From Chloroflexi bacterium CFX4 (GTDB lineage Bacteria > Chloroflexota > Anaerolineae > Aggregatilineales > UBA2796): a stretch of DNA of 64,000 nt. The notes below the pieces were generated by a model. That model did no database searches. It was not told where the DNA came from and saw only the letters and a list, made by a program, of their open reading frames with translations. The stretch spans positions 62,001-126,000 of the forward strand of contig QWHC01000011.1 in the NCBI GenBank assembly GCA_021404685.1, written 5' to 3'. Positions 42,066 to 51,127 of the stretch are shown here, one piece after another. A program made the position numbers and the translations under genes. Each line of letters opens with the position of its first letter. Positions within the stretch are counted from its first letter, which is position 1.

Positions 42066-44054
42066 ATGGAACGGGTTGATAAAATTTTGAGCGGCGGCAT
42101 CGTGCTGACCATGAACGCTGCCATGGATGTGTATGTGAACGGCGCAGTCGCCGTCAAAAAGGATGTGATTGTGGCAGTTGGCACGGCGGATGCTATCGCC
42201 GATCACTATATCGCCGATGAGCTGGTGCTGTGCGATGGTCAGGTGATCATGCCCGGCTTGGTCAACACACACACGCACGCCGCCATGACGCTGCTGCGCG
42301 GCTTGGCGGACGATCTGCGCCTTGATGTGTGGCTGATCGGCTACATGATGCCGACCGAACAAAGTTTCGTCAATCCGCACTTCTGCCGCTTAGGGACGAA
42401 AATCGCTTGCGCTGAGATGATCCGCAGCGGCATTACCATGTTCGCTGATATGTACTACTTTGAGGCGGATGTGGCAGCCGCCACCGCAGAGGCGGGAATG
42501 CGCGCCGTCTGTGGGCAAACCGTGCTGAAATTTCCGGCGCCGGATGCAGCCAGCTATGAAGACAGCCTACAGTATACGCGCCAATTCATCCAAGACTGGA
42601 AAGATCATCCGCTGATTGTGCCTGCTGTAGCGCCGCACGCGCCCTACACCTGCACAGACGACATCCTGAGCGCCTGTGCTGACCTTGCTAAAACGTTCGA
42701 TGTGCCGCTGCTCATCCACGTCAGCGAGACGCGCCAAGAGGTGGAAGACAGCCGCACCGAGTTCCAAATGCCTGTGGTGCCGCGCATTAAAAAGCTGGGC
42801 GTGCTGGACGCTAAGACGCTTGCCGCGCATTGCGTGCATGTGGACTCTGGCGAAATTCGCACGCTGTTTAACCACCGCACAGGCATCGCCCACTGCCCAA
42901 CCAGCAACCTGAAACTGGCAAGCGGCATCGCGCCGATTAACGAGATGCTAGGGCGCGGCTTGAACGTTGGGATTGGCACGGACGGACCCGCCAGCAACAA
43001 CGACTTGGATATGTTTGAGGAAGTGCGCCTTGCTGCTATCCTCGCCAAAGGCGCCACACTCGATCCAACTGTGCTGCCCGCCAAACAAGCGCTGCTGATG
43101 GGAACCCGCTTAGGCGCGCAAGCGATGCATATGGGTGAGATCACCGGCAGCCTAGAGGTTGGCAAGCGCGCCGATATGGTGACGGTGGATATTCACACGC
43201 TGCACAATTCGCCGAAATTCTCGCGTGATGAGGATGCCGTCTATAGCCAGATCGTCTACGCGGCAAAAAGCACGGACGTGGTGCATGTGATGGTCAACGG
43301 CGTGTGGCTGATGCGCGACAAAGTGCTGCTTACGCTGGATGAGGCAGCGCTGCTGGCAGAGGCAAATTTGCTTGCCCGTGAGATTGATGCTTTCCTGATC
43401 GCCCGCGAAGGCAGCCTGCTGAACAAGCTGATCGCCATTGGCGGCGTTGCACAGACCGAAAGTTTCGAGATACAGGTGAAATCACGCTTGCCGCAGACGG
43501 TCAACGCTGAGGCGTTCGTTGCGCCGCTGCTGGCTGATGAGCGTGTGCAGGTCGTCCGCAAGAGCCACTATCGGCAGTATGATACTTACTTCACCTTCTT
43601 AGATGAAACGCAAGGGCGTGTGCGCTACCGTGAAGATGACGCGCTAAACGCTGAAGGCGACGTGACGGGCGTGCGAATGCGCCTGACCTACACCGCGCCA
43701 AGCAAGGAGCGCGAGTTTGATCGGGCAGTGCTGCTCAGCCGTTCGCAGTTCATTGCGCCGGCAACGCGCCCGCTGCGCTTTTACCGCGAATATTTCCGCC
43801 CGAATGCTGAGCATGAAGTGCAAAAGACGCGCCACCGCTGGCATATTCTTTATAAGGGTGTGCTGTTTTACCTAAATGTGGATGATATTATCGTGCCACA
43901 GGTCAGCGGCACGTTTGTGGAGATCAAGAGCCAAACGTGGTCGAAGCATGATGCGGAATATAAGGCGTCCCTTGTCAGCGAACTGTTGACGCTGCTTGGC
44001 GTGACCGAAGACATGCGCGTTCACAAAGAATACATTGAATTTGCCACCGCTTAG
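42066..44054 (+). CDS. MtaD/SsnA-like amidohydrolase fused to a C-terminal CYTH domain
   Basis: The protein has 662 residues. Residues 1 to about 445 are a complete zinc deaminase of the 5'-methylthioadenosine/S-adenosylhomocysteine type: NTHTHAAMTLLRG (HxH), HVSETRQEVEDS (His), LAAHCVHVDSG and VGIGTDGPASNNDLDMF (Asp). The remaining 200 residues form a CYTH/triphosphate-tunnel module: FEIQVKSRL (ExExK-like, with the second Glu replaced by Gln), YDTYF, GRVRYREDD, GVRMRLTYT, and SGTFVEIKSQTW. CYTH proteins bind triphosphates or polyphosphate. GGAGATGAG lies just upstream of the ATG. The fusion would join purine-nucleoside salvage to triphosphate binding; activity of the second part is uncertain. 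Confidence 0.85.
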   Translation: MERVDKILSGGIVLTMNAAMDVYVNGAVAVKKDVIVAVGTADAIADHYIADELVLCDGQVIMPGLVNTHTHAAMTLLRGLADDLRLDVWLIGYMMPTEQSFVNPHFCRLGTKIACAEMIRSGITMFADMYYFEADVAAATAEAGMRAVCGQTVLKFPAPDAASYEDSLQYTRQFIQDWKDHPLIVPAVAPHAPYTCTDDILSACADLAKTFDVPLLIHVSETRQEVEDSRTEFQMPVVPRIKKLGVLDAKTLAAHCVHVDSGEIRTLFNHRTGIAHCPTSNLKLASGIAPINEMLGRGLNVGIGTDGPASNNDLDMFEEVRLAAILAKGATLDPTVLPAKQALLMGTRLGAQAMHMGEITGSLEVGKRADMVTVDIHTLHNSPKFSRDEDAVYSQIVYAAKSTDVVHVMVNGVWLMRDKVLLTLDEAALLAEANLLAREIDAFLIAREGSLLNKLIAIGGVAQTESFEIQVKSRLPQTVNAEAFVAPLLADERVQVVRKSHYRQYDTYFTFLDETQGRVRYREDDALNAEGDVTGVRMRLTYTAPSKEREFDRAVLLSRSQFIAPATRPLRFYREYFRPNAEHEVQKTRHRWHILYKGVLFYLNVDDIIVPQVSGTFVEIKSQTWSKHDAEYKASLVSELLTLLGVTEDMRVHKEYIEFATA

Positions 44055-44087
44055 GTGATTTCAGAGCATACGGGGATGGGATTGACC

Positions 44088-44744
44088 ATGAGCGAGAGCA
44101 TAACGCCAAAATTGGTAGCCAATCGTGGTAAGTTTGCACGCCAGAGTTGGATCATCGAGCGCACGCCGTTGGTGATCGGACGTGAGGCAGACTGCGACAT
44201 TGTCATCAACGAGCCGAAAATCTCACGCCAGCACGTGCGCTTAACGCAAACCGACGAAGGGCGCTATATGGTGCGCGACTTGGAGAGTTTGAACGGCACA
44301 TGGGTGAACGGTGTTCCGCTGAAAGGCGCACGGGTGCTTGAAGATGGCGACGAGCTGGACTTGGCGCGCATGGTCACCTTGATCTTTGTGGCAAGCGAGA
44401 TCACCGAGCCGCTGGCGCCGGAACAGCTACAGGCGGCGCACCTACTACGCCTTGATCGGAATGCGCGGCGCGTTTTTGTGGGCGAGCGCGAGATCGTGCC
44501 GCCGCTGAGCGTGCCGCAATACCGTTTGCTGGAGCTGCTCTTTGATGCCAACGGCGGCATTTGCACCCGTGAGGACGTGGTGCAGGTGGTGTGGCCGGAT
44601 GATGAGAGCGGCGGCGTCAGCGAGCAGGCGATTGATGCGTTGGTGCGCCGTTTGCGGGATCGGATTAACGAGTTTGCGACAGAAGATCACCAATATATCG
44701 TGACGGTACGCGGGCATGGCTTCCGCCTAGACAATCAGACTTAG
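44088..44744 (+). CDS. FHA domain plus winged-helix (OmpR-type) DNA-binding regulator
   Basis: The 218-residue regulator has an N-terminal FHA domain (about 20-95) with VIGREADCDIVINEP, KISRQHVRL and SLNGTWVNG, the phosphothreonine-binding Arg, Ser, His and Asn. The C-terminal part (about 120-215) is a Trans_reg_C winged helix: LSVPQYRLLELLFDANGG, REDVVQVVWPDD, IDALVRRLRDRI, and VRGHGFRL. It probably turns a Ser/Thr kinase signal into transcription control. Other in-frame starts exist (GTG at 44055, ATG at 44076); I chose the ATG at 44088, with GGGAT upstream. The end of this gene is the last core gene before the accessory island. Confidence 0.85.
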   Translation: MSESITPKLVANRGKFARQSWIIERTPLVIGREADCDIVINEPKISRQHVRLTQTDEGRYMVRDLESLNGTWVNGVPLKGARVLEDGDELDLARMVTLIFVASEITEPLAPEQLQAAHLLRLDRNARRVFVGEREIVPPLSVPQYRLLELLFDANGGICTREDVVQVVWPDDESGGVSEQAIDALVRRLRDRINEFATEDHQYIVTVRGHGFRLDNQT

Positions 44745-44789
44745 AAGTCGATCCCATAACCGTCACAGTATATTGATCCTCGGACATAC

Positions 44790-45090
44790 CGATCCGAGCA
44801 AGGTAATCGCCAAAGTTCTCATTGCACTGAATATTGCCCACTTCGGGAATCACCACGCTTTTCCTCCGCAAGCGCGTAATGTGATGCCGAATACGCCACC
44901 AACGCCGAGTGGGGAAGGCGTGTGCTAATTGAACCTGCGTTGCGCCACTATCAAGCAACTCGAGCAGGATTCGCTCATCATGGTTTGACCAGCCTGTTCA
45001 AACAGGTGCCGCCGGAGCGCTTCATGATCCAGCCGGAGTACAAAACGGAGTTGCTCACTCTCGATGCTCAGTTAACTTCGATTGATGAAG
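44790..45090 (-). pseudogene. Decayed remnant, probably the C-terminal part of a recombinase-like protein
   Basis: One minus frame reads from about 44997: ILLELLDSGATQVQLAHAFP, then RRWWRIRHHITRLR and GNIQCNENFGDYLARIG. Upstream, similar coding texture continues in another frame (ESEQLRFVLRLDHEALRR), and the first frame has a TGA at 44998-45000. I read this as a frameshifted, truncated gene. The pattern (a targeting helix followed by W..IR..I) recalls the C-terminal ends of large serine recombinases seen in Chloroflexota, but the assignment is tentative. It lies at the left edge of the AT-rich island. No intact gene is seen in 44745-45382. Confidence 0.35.
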
Positions 45091-45124
45091 AAGTTGCTCC
45101 GTTTTTCGTGAATGTCCGGTGAAG

Positions 45125-45189
45125 TGTGGGTAGTGCTATACATGCCGAATTCTTCGCTAACGTGCGGCTCTTCATTTCTACTACCCACA
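45125..45189. repeat. Inverted repeat with 10-bp arms downstream of the helicase gene
   Basis: TGTGGGTAGT (45125-45134) and ACTACCCACA (45180-45189) are perfect complements, 45 nt apart. The element lies 195-260 bp past the stop of the minus-strand helicase. It could be an RNA hairpin ending that transcript, or a mobile-element remnant. Confidence 0.5.
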
Positions 45190-45382
45190 TAACTGCCTAT
45201 CAGCAAAAAGTCTTCCAGACCAGCGCCATCATCACTTAACGCTGCTAGCCGAATAACAGAGGGGTATGTGTTCTTGTCCCTTTTTCATGGTTCGCAAGAA
45301 ACCCTTTCCACAATCTGCGCGTTAGCGAGAAAAGCACGCTCCCATATAGACAGGGAAAAGTTGTGTGAGTCCAATCACCCCA

Positions 45383-48300
45383 TTAAATGTATTCGCCTGG
45401 TCGCCGCAGGACACGAAATGGGTTTAGATAAGTGATTTCATTGTTCGGCTTCAGTCTTTGCGCCGCGGCTACCGCCTCGGCTATAGCTGGATGGTTCTCC
45501 ATCCACAGTGGATGGATTTCAATCAACGTTCGGGCGTGGTGGGTGTTATTCGTATACCCCCACAAATTCCCGAACTGCTGCCTATCGCTGTAGCCCAGTT
45601 TACGCATAATTGGCGGGATTGTGTTTTCAACGAGTCGCCGCCAAGGATTAGACCGGCTACCCCAATTACTGGTTATGTCTACGGTCAGGTTGCCCGCCGC
45701 GATACGTGCCATGTCGAGAGCTAAACGCCAATCTAATAATGCGTGATAGCTCATATTGCTATAGTCACGGAGGCATAGATTACAGGATACATCACATACC
45801 TTTTGGTGTGCAATCCATTTTTCTGCGATGCTATCTGTAACATCAGGATCAGCATGAGTTAACAGTTTAGTAAAGTTGTCTGGTTGACCCAGAAAGCGAC
45901 AATAGCCGGCACCATTTTCGAGTTGATCACAGAGGAATGCCTCACCCGCAGGGCGCTCCTGTCCATAATGTGTGCGGAATCCAGCCTGAATTTCATTTAT
46001 ATCAACGTCAAGTGTTGTACACGCCACAGTCCGCAACCAAAACGCAAATGAATACCATGCAGCTCGCCCTTCAACCGTTCGAGGATCAGCATAGACGCCG
46101 TCCGGGAATTTGTTGATGCCTGCTAACAAAATATCGGTTGGGCGCTTTGATAGCAATGCAATTCGCCACGGCTCACTGTCACTTACACGAACCACATCAA
46201 TATTCTCCAGTTTAATTGAATATGCGCCATCTTTGAAGTCGGCACGCGGTCTGGAATCTTGACGCACACCACCCACTCTAGCCGGGTAGAATTCGAACCC
46301 GCTTCTACCGCCATTATCGTTAAGAGTCACAATCTTATCATTAAATGCCGTAATGCGAGTGTTCGCTACAAAATTCGGAGTGCCGGCTGTCTGAAAGTAA
46401 ATCGATGGACGAGTTGAGCGAGGTGACCATTCGAAGTGCCCCTCGAAGTCTTTGGGTGATTGGTCGGTAAAGAATCCACGGGGTTCGCGGGCATCAATGA
46501 GTCGTAATGTAATGTTGCCGCATACCGGACATCTCTGAAGAGAGGGTTCTTTCCTTCGGAATGGGGCACTTGCCCCATCCAACTCCGCTATCGCGTTGCA
46601 GGTTCCACAGATGCCAATAATGTGAGGATTGCCCTGACCTAGATCGGGTGTGAACCCAGGTCCAACCTTAACCTGATTTCCCGCAGCATAGAGTTCTACA
46701 ACACCACAAGCGGTATGAACGGCTTTGTCTTTCACGGTCTCGGAACCGGGCGCAAACTGTGTGATTGCAATGTCAAGGTCACGATCAACAGTTCCACTTT
46801 CCGGCGGCCAAGGTCTCGCCTCGTAAGGCCACGTGATGTATAGCAACCGCACCCGTGTCGGGAAGCCAAACATCGGAAGGATACCAGCATTCGCCAGCCG
46901 CTCACTCAGCGCCTCTTGGATATATGAATCATTTGTGGCGATGTCTCGTATTTGGGAAACTAGGTCTGTTTGTATGTACTGGAGACAATGGGCAGTAAAC
47001 TCAGATGAAGGTTGCCATATTGTGCCGACACACAAAGCGCCAATCACATCCGAGATCACGGATGTATTTTGAGGATCAGTTAGCCAGACCTTAAGTGACT
47101 GTTCGTATGTTGACCAGTTTGTCGCCTTGCCAAACTCGCCATGGACGTTTTCTTTCCCGCCTTCGGCATCAATAATTTGTTTGGACAGTCCAGTTTCTTT
47201 GTAAGCGAGGCGCAATACCTCCTTACAGAGGACTCGCTTAAAGATAGCATCACTGGTCATGTCTACATAAGGCGGCGGCGGCGGATCCCCTGTAATGCTC
47301 TCTGGACGTTGGAAATAGAAATCGTCATGGGTACGACCACGGCAAAACGTCACTGCGAGCGAGATTCCGGTCCCCCGTCGTCCAGCACGCCCTACACGCT
47401 GCTGATAATTGAAACGTCTGGGGGGCATGTTCGAGAGCATCACCGCCAGCAGGGAGCCAATGTCTACCCCTGCCTCCATAGTTGTTGTGACGCTGAGCAA
47501 GTCAACCGCTTGTACCCGTCGGTTCTCATCCGCAATAACGATGTCTTGGAACCACCGCTGCCGCCGAACACGTTCTCGACGATCCGTTTGCCCAGTCAAT
47601 TCTTCGGCATTCAGCCTGAATGGATCGCCCGACTCCGCCGACAAATAGGTGTAGTAGTCGAAATCGGATGACAGATCATCTTCAACTAGGCTGTTCAGGC
47701 AGTCTGGGCAAATTCCTGTGGCGTGATGCAAAAAGAACGCCCTACACGATGGACAACGCCATCCATGTTGAGTTTCTCGCGTCTTGGATGGCGGCAATAC
47801 GAATAATCGGGTGGGATTGAGGACAAGTCCTGATGCAGACTCTTCAGCGGCGCCAGAATCCAGAAGTTGCTTTCGCACAGCAAGTGGATCGAGATTAATC
47901 TGATTCAAGTATTTCTCAACGAAGGGAGGGAAGCGGTCATTGTTTCCTGGCTTGTAGAAGAAGGCTTGTGTCTGGCGTCGGCGTGTGCCGAGGACACGGA
48001 TGACGACATCGGTAGCTTCTGCAAGTTTATCGGGAATTGAACCGCCAACAGGACGGAAAGTAACTTGCCCTTGACCTAACCCTTCGATAGTGCGGGACTT
48101 ATGGGGAAACAGTGCATACATCAATTCTCCACGTAATGTCGTGTTGATGAGACGAATATGTTGATCTCGACCCGTATCGCTTGGCTCTGCGATAGGCTTG
48201 ATAAGGTCTCCAGATGCCCAATCATAGGCATTAAACCAAAGTTGTGACTGTCCACTATCTGCTTTATAGGTCAAAATACCGGTTGTCACGCCGCCGGGGT

Positions 48301-51124
48301 TAATTCCGAGACCAAGCAGGTGTGAACCGACTGCACGCGCCAAGCGGTCAACGGATATACGTCCGGGGTATTCCGCAAGCAATGCCAGCCAAGATTCGCG
48401 TTGCGTCTTGTTAGACGCTGGCTCACCGTTCCACCACAACAGTGCTTCGGTTGTGAGATCGTCATGTTGGGTCATGAAACGATTGCAGCGCACAACATCA
48501 TCATTTTGAGGTGCAGCCTCAACCTGTGCCGCCAAGATAGAAGAGACGTCTTTAAGTTTAAGTTCACGGGGGATATTCCCGACGGATACCCTCCGCTGAC
48601 GGAGGAAAGCCTCTAAATCACCCCAGTATTCGTTGATGGCACGAATAAGCGCCATACGTACAAGATCGCGATAGTGATCGCGCTGCATTCCAGCGGCCAG
48701 CTTTGCCGCGTCTTGCCTGCTATCTGAGAAAATCACGAGCTTACGCGATGAACGCGAGTCAGGTTTGTCGGGTTTGGGCATTTCGCGGAGTAAACCCGCA
48801 GCAAGTACCTGCGCCGACTTTTGAAAGCCAGTTCTATGGTTACGCAACGGTGTTGGGTTATTTTCGCGGCTCGAAAAGTCTGCATCACAGCATGGACAAC
48901 GGGTTGGAAGTGCTGGTTCGTCGTCTCCCTTGGAAACGACGTAGAGCCAGCCTTCAACCTCGGACGTGGTCGGAGAGTTTCTATTGTTGTCTTTCCGCAC
49001 TAAAACGCCTGTCGTAGTGTCAAGTTTTGCCGCCCTCCATTGGTACTTTTTGTTTGTCCAATTAGCTAACTGACGTTTATCTATAGAGGGCCAAAATAGG
49101 GCGTACTGACCATACTTGCGTTCAATTGAAACCTGATCTGGAATGCCTTCTAAATTAGGTTGATCGGCTGTGATCACTTCCGCACCGGCTGGCAAGCGCC
49201 GCCGATAACCGCCTAAGAACACATCACCGCAGACTTCGCAAACAATGAGATCAAGCACGCGGGAACCGCATGAATCGCATGTCAAGCGATGGGAGGCGAA
49301 TAATGCACCGACTGGTGGTTTAGGTTCAGTTCGGTCTTTGCAAGTTGGCGAGTTGCAATTGGGATTGCTGCATACCCATAGGTTCTGAAGATTGTGGTAA
49401 AAAAGGTGCCCGCGCAGTGGCTGAGGGGAGGTTTTGTCTGCCTGCTGAGCCAAGCCAATCGCCAGCAAGAATCCTCGAAGGGCTGGCGATATGATGTTAG
49501 AGGTGATCTCAGTGGGAATTGGTGTCTCAAATAGCTCATGGTCAATCTTTGTGACCTGAGTCGGACGAACGACGTGATTGGTTGACAGAGTTATGGCAGC
49601 ATCGCGGAGTATGTCCGAAGCCGATACTGTCCCTTCTGCCGTCGTCCCCAAATTCATGAGTGCATCAGCAAGTTTTTGTTCGTCTGGTTTATTGGGATCA
49701 CCACTATAGCCTAACTGCATAGCAAGGTCGTTCATTGCCTGCCGAATCCCTGTAGCATTCTTGTCGGCTGGTCGCATTGGCTCAACCGGGTTTGGCTGTA
49801 TCACATTAGCAAACCATTCAAATTTTGAGCGATGTGCATCTACCACAAAACGGGAATTCTTCTTCGGAGACACTTCAGGGGTGTTAATGAACGGCGCGAA
49901 ATTATCCCGTCCGAAAAACTCGCCAAGAAACTTGTGCCCAGCAGCGTTGTCGTCCAAGCTAGCAGATGTAGTCAGAATGCGAAGTTGGCGTGACTCAGAA
50001 TGTAGTCCAAGCCGTCGGAGCAGTAACCGCAGAATATAGGCAACTTCAGTGCCCGGTGTGCCGCGATACGCATGTAGCTCATCAATGATCAGGTGGAAGA
50101 CTCGTTCAGGCCGATCAGAATTACGTGTTGGGTCATCCGCCAGCCAGTCTCGTGTTAAGTCGAAAATCGAGTCTTCGACCGTGCGCATCATCATGATATT
50201 CAGCATCGAATAGTTGGTGATGAGAATGTCTGGCGGGGTTTCCTGAATGTCCCACCGTGACCACATTTCACTGCTATCAGGATCGGCAAAATACCACCGC
50301 ATATCTTGGACGGCTTCATCGTTAGGATTTGCTTCTACAGTACGCCTGATTTGATCGAATTCAACGGCCATGTCATGCAGTTCTGATTTTAATCGCACGA
50401 TGGTGTCAGGCTTCGGCACTCCAGATACTGGTGTAAGTGAAGTATAGCGGCCAAAGGTGATTCGATTTCCGCCTCGCGCTACGTTCATCCAACCGGTTAC
50501 ACTCTGGGCTGCCAAAGCACGTCTCAGACGGCGAATCTGATCTTCAACTAAGGCGTTGAGAGGATACAGAATGAGGGCACGCAGCGCTGTTGGTCGTTGA
50601 ACATGGCTCCATTGCGATATGCGCGTCTTGTCCTTGTTATTCCACCACTTATGACCGTGTGGCACCGTCGGGCAAGCTGCCCAACTCGCGGATTCTGCTG
50701 CAAGTTGCGCGAGCAAAGGCAACAGGAAGGTCTCGGTCTTACCTGATCCAGTGCCCGTGGTGACGACAATATCCTTGCCATTAATAAGCATTTCTTGCAT
50801 AGCGCGCCATTGATGCTCGTATAACGGACGTGCTGACATTAGCTCTGCGGCGAGGTGTTGCACGTCTGCATAAGCATCAGGGAGGTTTGCACTGACAAGC
50901 GCGTCACCAGCATCGCGGAGAAACATATCCTCGCCAGTCCGTGTTTGTGCCTTTGGATAGACCGGCACAGTTTCCAACAATGGCGGTTGGCTCAGGATGC
51001 CTATTTGACGGAGTAAGTTATCCCGTTCTTGAGAAAGCGCCTTACTGTGCAACGGGAAGGCACTCTTGATATACATCCGGTAGATTTTTTCGAGGCGAAG
51101 ATAAGAGCCAACGACATCGTACAT
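45383..51124 (-). CDS. Giant DEAD/DEAH helicase with zinc ribbons and DUF1998-type C-terminus (DruE/DpdJ/MrfA-like)
   Basis: This 1913-residue superfamily 2 helicase carries the Q-like LYEHQWRAMQEML, Walker A VTTGTGSGKTETFL (about 122-131), DEAH-type box LIIDELHAYRG (about 346), motif III LTTSASL, and motif VI FNYQQRVGRAGRRGTG (about 1246). At least four Cys-rich zinc sites follow the first RecA domain (CSNPNCNSPTCKD, CDSCG...CEVCG, RCPCCDAD, CPSC...CPDC), with another (CGTC...CPVC) later. The C-terminus has CDVSCNLCLRDYSNMSYHAL, the DUF1998 Cys4 signature. Such helicases occur in MrfA repair enzymes, Druantia (DruE, about 2000 residues) and the Dpd island (DpdJ). Size favours DruE; context favours a Dpd-like role. 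It is the last gene of the minus operon, three bases after its neighbour. Confidence 0.85.
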   Translation of the reverse strand: MYDVVGSYLRLEKIYRMYIKSAFPLHSKALSQERDNLLRQIGILSQPPLLETVPVYPKAQTRTGEDMFLRDAGDALVSANLPDAYADVQHLAAELMSARPLYEHQWRAMQEMLINGKDIVVTTGTGSGKTETFLLPLLAQLAAESASWAACPTVPHGHKWWNNKDKTRISQWSHVQRPTALRALILYPLNALVEDQIRRLRRALAAQSVTGWMNVARGGNRITFGRYTSLTPVSGVPKPDTIVRLKSELHDMAVEFDQIRRTVEANPNDEAVQDMRWYFADPDSSEMWSRWDIQETPPDILITNYSMLNIMMMRTVEDSIFDLTRDWLADDPTRNSDRPERVFHLIIDELHAYRGTPGTEVAYILRLLLRRLGLHSESRQLRILTTSASLDDNAAGHKFLGEFFGRDNFAPFINTPEVSPKKNSRFVVDAHRSKFEWFANVIQPNPVEPMRPADKNATGIRQAMNDLAMQLGYSGDPNKPDEQKLADALMNLGTTAEGTVSASDILRDAAITLSTNHVVRPTQVTKIDHELFETPIPTEITSNIISPALRGFLLAIGLAQQADKTSPQPLRGHLFYHNLQNLWVCSNPNCNSPTCKDRTEPKPPVGALFASHRLTCDSCGSRVLDLIVCEVCGDVFLGGYRRRLPAGAEVITADQPNLEGIPDQVSIERKYGQYALFWPSIDKRQLANWTNKKYQWRAAKLDTTTGVLVRKDNNRNSPTTSEVEGWLYVVSKGDDEPALPTRCPCCDADFSSRENNPTPLRNHRTGFQKSAQVLAAGLLREMPKPDKPDSRSSRKLVIFSDSRQDAAKLAAGMQRDHYRDLVRMALIRAINEYWGDLEAFLRQRRVSVGNIPRELKLKDVSSILAAQVEAAPQNDDVVRCNRFMTQHDDLTTEALLWWNGEPASNKTQRESWLALLAEYPGRISVDRLARAVGSHLLGLGINPGGVTTGILTYKADSGQSQLWFNAYDWASGDLIKPIAEPSDTGRDQHIRLINTTLRGELMYALFPHKSRTIEGLGQGQVTFRPVGGSIPDKLAEATDVVIRVLGTRRRQTQAFFYKPGNNDRFPPFVEKYLNQINLDPLAVRKQLLDSGAAEESASGLVLNPTRLFVLPPSKTRETQHGWRCPSCRAFFLHHATGICPDCLNSLVEDDLSSDFDYYTYLSAESGDPFRLNAEELTGQTDRRERVRRQRWFQDIVIADENRRVQAVDLLSVTTTMEAGVDIGSLLAVMLSNMPPRRFNYQQRVGRAGRRGTGISLAVTFCRGRTHDDFYFQRPESITGDPPPPPYVDMTSDAIFKRVLCKEVLRLAYKETGLSKQIIDAEGGKENVHGEFGKATNWSTYEQSLKVWLTDPQNTSVISDVIGALCVGTIWQPSSEFTAHCLQYIQTDLVSQIRDIATNDSYIQEALSERLANAGILPMFGFPTRVRLLYITWPYEARPWPPESGTVDRDLDIAITQFAPGSETVKDKAVHTACGVVELYAAGNQVKVGPGFTPDLGQGNPHIIGICGTCNAIAELDGASAPFRRKEPSLQRCPVCGNITLRLIDAREPRGFFTDQSPKDFEGHFEWSPRSTRPSIYFQTAGTPNFVANTRITAFNDKIVTLNDNGGRSGFEFYPARVGGVRQDSRPRADFKDGAYSIKLENIDVVRVSDSEPWRIALLSKRPTDILLAGINKFPDGVYADPRTVEGRAAWYSFAFWLRTVACTTLDVDINEIQAGFRTHYGQERPAGEAFLCDQLENGAGYCRFLGQPDNFTKLLTHADPDVTDSIAEKWIAHQKVCDVSCNLCLRDYSNMSYHALLDWRLALDMARIAAGNLTVDITSNWGSRSNPWRRLVENTIPPIMRKLGYSDRQQFGNLWGYTNNTHHARTLIEIHPLWMENHPAIAEAVAAAQRLKPNNEITYLNPFRVLRRPGEYI

Positions 51125-51127
51125 AAG

